From assembly GCA_029962745.1 (NCBI GenBank), contig CM057171.1, positions 2,496,374 through 2,560,373 on the forward strand: a stretch of 64,000 nt of DNA. Reading direction: 5' to 3'. This DNA is from Echinometra lucunter. Lineage: Eukaryota; Echinodermata; Echinoidea; Camarodonta; Echinometridae. The notes beneath the pieces were generated by a model. The model saw only the letters and a program-made list of their open reading frames with translations, was not told the DNA's origin and searched no databases. This document shows positions 57,390 to 64,000 of the stretch, one piece after another (the first letter of the stretch is position 1; each line of letters begins with the position of its first letter). The position numbers and the translations under genes were made by a program.

Positions 57390-60300
57390 TAATATTTCAT
57401 TATTGCTAGGCCTATTGCTCTTGCGGGCTTTGCAGTTATCCTGATTATTATTACCCCAGCAATGCAAGGTAACCATTTAGTACTCTTGGGTCGAGAGGGA
57501 CACGTGTGAGCAATATACAGTTTGTCCCCCCCCCCCCCCAAAAAAAAAAAAAAAAAAAAAAAAAATACGATGGGTCTATAAGTATCGATAATGAAAGAAA
57601 TCATTTTGCAATATGAAAAGTGATTATGGAACTATAACTATTCCCTTTCCATTCAGTGAAGACCCCGTCTGATTCGGTCCAGTAGTCACGAAGAAATACG
57701 GACGTCATAGGTCCTTCCTGTCCAAATTTGGACAGATGGAGACCACAATGGACATTCCCACTCTCCTATTGAATGGTTTACAAAGGAGGAAATCACTGTT
57801 TTGTTTTGATTTTCTATTATTGTTATTGCAGTGGTGTATCATCATAGGTAATTATTCTTTCTGTAATCCAATAGTCAAAGGATCAGGGAGTTTAGTAAAG
57901 TGCGTCATTGGTCACTTTACTCCATCTTTTATCAATAATGTCCTTGGCATCCACAAAATGAAAATGTTTTGTTTGCAGGAGACTATTTCAAGAGAGATTG
58001 TTTCAGATTATGTTAAAAAAAAAAAAAAAAAAAAAACTTCAAAGATTAAAACAAGGCACTAATGAAATAGTCTCATAATTTCGTTTTATAATCACCGAAT
58101 TTTATTAAATACTAATGACCAACACCTTGAAAACTTTAAAACTTGCTCATCTTTTCTCATTCATGATTTATTTTGTTATGAAAAAACCTATCGACATTCC
58201 CTTCATTTGCAACAACAATAAACTCAAGAATGATGATAACTATGACAAAAAAATAAATTGTTTTAATCACAACCACAGCACAAATAAAAAGAAAATAGTG
58301 GTTTCCTTTACAAACAATTAAAAAAAGGAGTGTGGCTTGTCCATATTGATTTAGGGTCCCTTTTGTTCGGACTTGGACAGTAGGGACTTATGAAATTGTT
58401 TACACAAATCCCTATTTCTTTGTGACTAATGGACCGAATCAGACGAAGTCTTCACTGACTATCGCAAACTAATTTTTTTTTCCTAACTGATACTTATAAA
58501 CTCATTGTAAATTAGGGGGGACAAACTGTATTTTGTCCAAAATTTTAAGCATCAAGCAAGAATTAAGCCCAGAACCTCTCGTATGAGAGGCAAGAGCCTT
58601 CACTATTATGCCACAACGCTCCCAAAGGGGTAATTGTCTTGGAGGCTGGGGTAATTGCAATACAGAAAAGTGCCCTGGTAGTAACTGTCAAGGGGGCAGT
58701 TGTCCGGGGGTAATTGCTCGGAGGTTGGTACATATGAATGAGTTTACCAAAACACTTCTTTAAGTGTCTTTTTTTATCTCTCTTTCCTTTCGAATGTAAT
58801 ATTTCAGAGAGGAGAATATTCTCCATGAACATCATAGGCAGAATATTCTCTATCCCAAGGAATGCTGAAAGATGTTTCATGGTGGCAAACGACACAATCT
58901 ATGGCGTCATTAATCCGATCCTGCACGTGGAAGATCCCGATGGCTTCCAAATCACCAATGACCTTATTTTTCAATATTCTGGATTTCCTGGAGTTGCAGC
59001 TCTATGTAACAGCGTAGAGATTGCATTTACTAGTAAGCCTGTTCTTCAGATATATAGCCAATAAGGGAATTCGTTTGTGGTAATATTCGCAGTAGTAGAA
59101 TTTATCTGATAACGTCTTTAGGACAAGGCCAGTCGTCACAAGGCGATCCGTTTTCCCAAATAGTTACAAAAAGATATAATCTAAAATACTAGGAATTTTA
59201 TCAGAGATTCATGTTCGTTCATTCGTGTTCGGTATGTGATTGAAGAATATCTGAATTCTGAAACTGAAAACATGTGGTTTTTTAATATCAAAACTTCAAC
59301 GCTTGTCTAGTATAACTTAATTCATCCGCAGGAAAATGATTCCTTCCATGAGTATTCATATTGCATAAAATGTCGTTTTTGTTTCACCTCAGATGAAGTA
59401 CAACTTCCTGCTCCATCTCCTGTTCAGCTCATCCCTGAGACTACTCTGACGGTCGAGTTCTTCATCAATGCTGCTGGAGGCATCTGGAAACAAGCCCGAC
59501 TCATCGACTCACTGGCCTTTCTGTGTACAGGCGTCCTGTCTGATCTGGAGTCCAAGGCACCTGGTGTCCTGAACTATATCCAGTACTACCGGCCGGTATG
59601 TGACCAGGTACTAGAGGCAGCTCGGGACCTGAATGCCTTCGACACGACAGGAGTTTGTAATAACCTGACAGCGATGATTACCGACTTGATATCAAGAGAC
59701 AATGGTCAGAGACGCCGCAGACAGGTGGATCCATCTATAGAAGAACCTCCGGATATCCTTGAAATCTTTGCGAACGTTACCAGAGACCTCTACGGAATCA
59801 ACGTCAGTGACACTTCTACCATCTGTCCGAACATAGCTCAGTTTCTAGGCTCTTCTCTGCCTGACCTTCTGTCTCAGTTTGGTGCAGAGGTAATGAGTGC
59901 CTTTCTTCCCGAAGCTTCCCGGCTCTGCCAGAACTGGGAGGGTTTCCTTCAAACTTTTGGAATTGATAGCTCGTCACCATTTTATTCAGTCATCGAGAAT
60001 GCTACTCGTATCGGATCTCAAGCAGTTGGGTATGACACCAGGCTTGATCTTTGCGCGGCTCTTGATCAAGCACTTTCTGTTCAAGGTATGATCCTCTCCT
60101 TTTTATTCTTCAGTCAGTAGCATAGGAACCCCAGTGGGCCTGAACAGATAAATCCCCTATTCCCTTTTATTTGGACCATTTCGAAAACTCATCACACCCG
60201 AAGCTCACTCTGTCTGGGCAGAGATTGCTGGAATGTAGTGTACAGGTTAATAAATGAGCAAATGTAGGCAGCATTCCGAACTAATTCCAAAGAGAGAGAT

Positions 60301-63300
60301 CATTCTAAGAAGCCTACAACATTTTTGTAGAAGTTTGATATACATTTACCTGGACTTTCGTCATATGCAGTATATTTGATATTTCTAAAATTAGGGGCCT
60401 ATAGCTCATGCTTATAAACTTTCAGCGATTGTATTCACTTCAACGGATCGGAACAGTGTATAGTTATGTAATAATTTATATCTATATCTACACGACTTAT
60501 GACTGATCTTTGAATGGTCAAGTTTACTACAAATACGTAATGTTTTAATCAACAGGAGATGGTGGCGCTGCACGGCGCACCTTTGCTAGGAACATCATTG
60601 AGAGGATCTATGAGATCTACACAAACATGGACAGGTGCTCCATGATTGCCAATGACGTCCTGAACGACGTCGTCGAACCAATCTTTCGCATTGAAAACCA
60701 GGGCTTTCCTTTGACAATCAGCTACTACACCATCTATCGTTACACTGGATTCATAGGAGGAGTAGAAGGGGTCTGTAGAGCCGTTGAGACAGCGTTTACC
60801 CGTGAGTCCCGGGCCCTGTCTTACAAAGAGTTGCGATCGATTTGAATCAGTCGCAACTCTTTGTAAGATGGGGCCCTGCTCTTAACTTCCAATTTCAGCG
60901 AGAACGTTGCATAAGTAAAAGGCTACTCATTACATTTTTATCTCGAGATAACTTGCTCTAAAATTCACCTGTCCAGTCTACAAATAGTCTATCGTCAAAT
61001 CATAGCTTCGTTACCCTTATCCCCAATTCCTTCGGTCTGTGTGATATTCGCATATTACATGTTTTTATCAGTTATTCATTATGTCTTCGGTGCCCCCAAC
61101 ACAAGCTCCGCATTTCGGGTGTTCGCCACCTTCTCTGTATCATTATGTTATTGTTTCAGAAGGAAATAAATGTTGGCGTGTGAGGATGGGTGCAGCGGCG
61201 TAACAGGTGCCTGTTATCGGGGGGGGGGGGCAGCGGCAAAAGTTTTCCGGTAGAAGAAGAATCAGTGAAGTAGCTAGGATTTCATTTTAGGAGGACGGTA
61301 GTGCGAATCACTTTCTGAGCGCGCAAAGCGCGCTCCCTATGGGGGAGGGTGCAGGAAGGGGGAGTTTCCCCCCTCCCGCGCGAAGCGCGGAAGCTCCGAC
61401 GTTTCTTTGAATTGTTCGTTGTCTGTTCCCGCTCTTCTTACGTTCTCTGCCTGTTGTGGGGGGGGGGGGGGGGGGACAGAGCCAAAATTTTCCCGGTAAT
61501 TAAGTCTAGAATCAGTGGCGTAGCTAGGATTTCATTGTAGGAGGACGGTAGTGCTCCCTAGGGGGAAGTGCGGAAGCTCCGACGTTTCTTTGAATTGTTC
61601 GTTGTCTGTTCCAGCTCTTCTTACGTTCTCTGCCTGTTAACGGGGGGGGGGGGGGGGCAGAGCCAAAAATAGCTAAGTCTAGAAATAGAATATGCGGGGG
61701 GGGGGGGGGGGGAGCCCGCACCACGATTAGCTTGTCACAGGTGAGGCCCAGGGGCCCGCCTTAGGGCCCCTGATGGGGGTCTAGAGGCAAAGCCCCTGCA
61801 GGGGTCTAGGGAGTGGAACCCTCCTGAAGCTCTGGGGCTTTGGTACTAAATTCTCCCTCATTTCTTTTGTTTCCCTTTTCTTTCTTCTTTTTTTTCCCTT
61901 TCCCTCTTTTTCCCCTCTCTCTCTTCTTTCTCCCTTTTCTTCTTCTTTCTTTCCCTTTTTCCTTCTTTCTTTCCCCTTCTCCCTTCCTTTTTCTTCCTTT
62001 CCCTCCCTTTCATTTTTTCCCGGTGGTTTTGTACATTTTCCTGCTGAAACCCTTCAGGGGGCACTCTGCCCCCCCCCCCACCCGGCTGTTACGCCACTGG
62101 ATGGGTGTGTTTGTGTGCTATAAATGAATGGCTAGTCCAGACTTCTTTGTATTGTCTCCCCACAGAGCTATCTGGGAGTTTCGTGACGGTTACCCTTATT
62201 GCTGAAAGCCACAATGGACAAATACTAGTCTATACACCTGACCTAGCGAACAAGACTTCATCCCGCTTCGAGGAGTTGCAGAGACTTTTCTGCGGAGGGG
62301 TACGTCAACGAATTTATTTAGATTAATTTCTATTGATATCGTAAGAAAAAGAAAGATTTATAAAAGATGATCAGTCAAGATGGGAAGGGTAGTTCCAACT
62401 GCAGAACACAATGTCCAAATATAAACACATTTGTCCTTTCATAGGTCGAGAACCAGATAGCATCCCAGTTAGGACCATCTCTTCGGAGAGTGATCTGTAG
62501 CGTCTTGTCGTTTAGACCAGGCAGCGTGATCGCTGACATGCAGATCGAAGTACAGGCTACCAGTCAGGACGAAGCTGATGCCCTCGCCCAGAGTGTGGTC
62601 CTTTTCACATCCAGTGATAACCTTACTCTGTCAGCGAATGGGGAAACCCTGTCAGCTTCTACGCTTTCAGTAACAGGTAATCAGTCGCCACTGCACTGGC
62701 TCCCAGTGTCAGCACATGTACTTTATCATAGTCTGAGACTAGAGTAGGTGAAAGTCCCGAAGCCCTAATGTTCAGACAGTACTTTCTTTCTCACTCCAAC
62801 TTTATACCAAAGTCACTTTAGTCTTAAGTGCAAGTGCTGATGGTATATGTCCTATTATTCACATGACAACCAACCCGAACTCTTTCACTAAACATGCTAA
62901 ATATTATCCTAACCCTGAACCAATTTTAATGGTGATACCAATGCCATGTGGGACCATGAATGTAGGAAGAATCAACAGGTATTCGCCCAATTAGACGTTG
63001 GAAGGATGCATCACAAAGGTACGGTTGTTCATATCATTGGTTTTTATGTCATAAAATACTAACCTTGACATTTCGGGATGTTCTGCACCGGCTTATAGAA
63101 GGTAAAGTGCAATCATTTCCCAGTCGTAGCACCGGCAAGAAACCTTGCGCCTGTCTTCAATTTGAAGGTGGCTTAATACTTGGTCTTTACTCTCACTAAA
63201 CATGCTAAGAGGCTTGCAATAAACCGATTTTTTTTTTAATATTAATATCATTATTCAGAACCAAACTGAGTGTAATATATACCTGTGCAAAGTTTGTATT

Positions 63301-63518
63301 TAATGCAATGTGCGATTTCTTCCAAACTCGGGTCCCAGTCGGATCGTATAACAGTGAAAATAATTCATATAATTCATGGCACAGAACCTTATGGAAGCAT
63401 CGTCAACGTTACACTTACTGGTGAAAGCCTAAATGGAGTAGAACTTAACTTCAGTCCTGATCTAGTCAATCAGGATTCCCCTCTCTACATGGAACGTCAG
63501 ACGCTTTTCTGCGACGCG
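54414..63518 (+). CDS. gene 3: A/B-repeat protein with at least two SEA domains (3' end beyond window)
   Basis: Exons: 54414-55209, 58808-59041, 59393-60085, 60556-60801, 62166-62299, 62445-62676, 63385-63518, then off the edge; 2469 nt (823 codons) so far, in frame throughout. Signal peptide 1-20 (MRVFYIPILATLVTASMVLG); A1 to 265; B1 266-343; A2 344-574; B2 575-656; SEA 1 657-778 with Gly727-Ser728 in PGSVIA; the start of SEA 2 from 779. A2 has a furin-type RRRR at 450-453, but A1 has no RXRR at the usual place. Six Cys per A unit and two per B unit are kept. The transmembrane exon has not been reached. Same strand as gene 2 and about 3.3 kb after it, so a tandem paralogue. Function unknown. 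Confidence 0.85.
55210..57221. other. gene 3 intron 1, first part: no confident gene
   Basis: Around 56390-56150 the minus strand has a GC-richer patch with open frames on both strands (one reads EDEVRAQLVQFFGTVVPGE). This may be a retroelement or host exon fragment, but it has stops and no partner. The rest is AT-rich. Confidence 0.45.
57222..57390. repeat. GAT then AAT trinucleotide tract, gene 3 intron 1
   Basis: A GATGAT run changes into AATAAT. The poly-Asp/Asn and poly-Tyr/Leu frames are artefacts. Confidence 0.95.
57514..58531. mobile_element. non-autonomous element with about 220-bp inverted ends, gene 3 intron 1
   Basis: ATACAGTTTGTCC at the left against GGACAAACTGTAT at the right. 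Further in, CAGTGAAGACCCCGTCTGAT, TCGGTCCA and TAGTCACGAAGAAATA (57656-57705) are inverted at 58410-58460 (TGGACCGAATCAGACGAAGT and others); CCTGTCCAAATTTGGACAG against CGGACTTGGACAG. The 600-bp interior is AT-rich, with frames of about 70-108 aa but no motif. Confidence 0.82.
58808..59041 (+). CDS. gene 3 exon 2: unit B1
   Basis: Acceptor AATATTTCAG/AGAGGA, donor TACTA/GTAAGC, 234 nt, phase 1-1. Encodes ERRIFSMNIIGRIF, AERCFMVANDTIYGVINPIL, ALCNSVEIAFT. It lacks the first three residues or so of other B units, and the usual DD-I-EPI motif has become YGVINPI, so this unit is the most diverged. Confidence 0.85.
59393..60085 (+). CDS. gene 3 exon 3: unit A2
   Basis: Acceptor TTTCACCTCAG/ATGAAG, donor TTCAAG/GTATGA, 693 nt, phase 1-1. 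Encodes QLPAPSPVQLIPETTLTV, FFINAAGGIWKQARLIDSLA, RRRRQVD, ANVTRDLYGINV, STICPNIAQFL, and GYDTRLDLCAALDQALSVQ. Confidence 0.9.
60556..60801 (+). CDS. gene 3 exon 4: unit B2
   Basis: Acceptor TAATCAACAG/GAGATG, donor TACCC/GTGAGT, 246 nt, phase 1-1. Encodes GDGGAARRTFARNIIERIY, MDRCSMIANDVLNDVVEPIF and GVCRAVETAFT. Very close to gene 2 exon 4. A palindrome follows the donor by about 9 bases. Confidence 0.9.
60810..60878. mobile_element. short palindromic MITE, gene 3 intron 4
   Basis: GGGCCCTGTCTTACAAAGAG and TTGCGATCGATTT at the left; GAATCAGTCGCAACTC and TTTGTAAGATGGGGCCC at the right. Almost perfect fold-back. GGGCCC ends as in the M1 and 1229 elements, but a different body. Confidence 0.85.
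61190..62110. repeat. copies of the TAGCTAGGATTTC interspersed repeat, gene 3 intron 4
   Basis: Copy 1 from 61271 and copy 2 from 61519 share GTAGCTAGGATTTCATT, AGGAGGACGGTAGTGC, GAAGCTCCGACGTTTCTTTG and CTCTTCTTACGTTCTCTGCC, each followed by a poly-G run. A pyrimidine-rich tract (61855-62030) and a GTTACGCCACTGG end follow. The related copy at 27780-28036 is inverted. Confidence 0.8.
62166..62299 (+). CDS. gene 3 exon 5: SEA 1, N-terminal half
   Basis: Acceptor TCTCCCCACAG/AGCTAT, donor GGAGGG/GTACGT, 134 nt. Encodes QLSGSFVTVTLIAESHNGQI and DLANKTSSRFEELQRLFCGG. Confidence 0.87.
62445..62676 (+). CDS. gene 3 exon 6: SEA 1, C-terminal half
   Basis: Acceptor CTTTCATAG/GTCGAG, donor TAACAG/GTAATC, 232 nt. 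Encodes VENQIASQLGPSLRRVICSV then SFRPGSVIADMQIEVQATSQ. The Gly-Ser motif is kept (PGSVIA). Confidence 0.88.
63385..63518 (+). CDS. gene 3 exon 7: SEA 2, N-terminal half (gene continues past the window)
   Basis: Acceptor TTCATGGCACAG/AACCTT, donor GACGCG/GTAAAC, 134 nt, again phase 1 to 0, the same length as exon 5. Encodes EPYGSIVNVTLTGESLNGVE, DLVNQDSPLYMERQTLFCDA. Its partner exon is not found before 64000. Confidence 0.85.
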
Positions 63519-64000
63519 GTAAACTACTCTCATTCTTTTCTTTTCCAAATGTGATGTAAAGGCGAGGCAATGAAAATGTTAAAGAAAGTCCTGTCAGTCT
63601 GAGGCCTTCGAGTCTGAGACTACAGGGGTATTTCAGTTTGTATCAAATCGAAACTTGGACAAGTCTATCGATGAAAATTATTATGCAGGCCGATCTTACT
63701 ATTCTCATTTATTTTAAGACATAGCCCTCAAGCAATTCATGCGAAATTTATTCATCATTGTCTTGTAGAATATATATAAGTTATTTGTAAGGGAAAGGGC
63801 GCTGCACAATCGTCAGTTTAATTCGGGAAAGTCATTGGGGGTACTCATGCATTTCTCTCAAGGAATTTTCTTCAGGCCTAATGATAGTGAGTTAATGATA
63901 GTGTGTACATGATAGTGAGCATATAATCACAATTATCATGAAATCATATTTCCTCCTTAGGCCCTCCTATTCTTCACTAATAGTAAATTCCTTATATTTT
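63519..64000. other. gene 3 intron after SEA 2 first half
   Basis: No further exon recognised before the window ends. The exon with the second Gly-Ser motif is expected beyond 64000. Confidence 0.5.

Noticed and set aside
58563..58640. tRNA-like look on the minus strand (CTCTCATACGAGAGG hairpin)
   Set aside because: An anticodon-like hairpin exists, but no convincing B box or acceptor stem.

Overview
This is eukaryotic nuclear DNA, most likely from a marine invertebrate deuterostome. An echinoid (sea urchin) is my best guess. The evidence is indirect: AT-rich intergenic DNA, many short GT-AG introns, long poly-G/poly-C and trinucleotide runs, abundant palindromic MITEs with GGGCCC-type ends, and Tx1/L1-like LINEs. 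I could not run a search, so the taxon is an inference. A 500-base run of N (30926-31425) is an assembly gap.

The coding content is one paralogous family of multi-exon membrane proteins in three copies: gene 1 on the minus strand (12649 down to 5485), gene 2 on the plus strand (42099 to 51077) and gene 3 on the plus strand (54414 to beyond the right edge; last exon seen ends at 63518). I assembled the exons by hand from paralogue alignment plus splice sites. Gene 1 (7 exons, 2442 nt, 813 aa) and gene 2 (9 exons, 2580 nt, 859 aa) both come out exactly in frame with a stop. Shared layout: signal peptide, unit A1 (about 230 aa, six invariant Cys), unit B1 (about 80 aa, two Cys), A2, B2, a SEA domain with a Gly-Ser autocleavage-type motif, one transmembrane helix and a short cytoplasmic tail. 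Gene 3 repeats this and then starts a second SEA domain. I do not recognise units A and B. Five of the six A units carry an Arg-X-Arg-Arg furin-type site at the same place, so the proteins look built to be cut both in the A units and in the SEA domain.

Region by region: 1-5.5 kb holds microsatellites, a 410-bp MITE and a 3 x 465 bp tandem array. 5.5-12.7 kb is gene 1. 12.7-42.1 kb is a transposon graveyard between the minus-strand and plus-strand genes, with two decayed LINEs (14.0-16.7 and 17.8-21.1 kb), a large foldback element built of GGTGCA/TGCACC words (21.1-22.7 kb), many MITEs, a palindrome beside the gap, a 4 x 460 bp array, a pair of about 0.4-0.55 kb inverted arms spaced 4 kb apart (36.4-40.3 kb) enclosing LINE 3' fragments, and tRNA-derived elements. 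42.1-51.1 kb is gene 2, with at least five repeat insertions in its introns. 51.1-54.4 kb is intergenic. 54.4-63.5 kb is gene 3, whose first intron holds an element with about 220-bp terminal inverted repeats.

Almost all module boundaries are phase-1 introns (A, B and the SEA exon pair are each 1-1 units; the single intron inside SEA is phase 0). This suits duplication and shuffling of modules, and gene 3's second SEA shows it. The most novel signal is this uncharacterised A/B-SEA surface-protein family.
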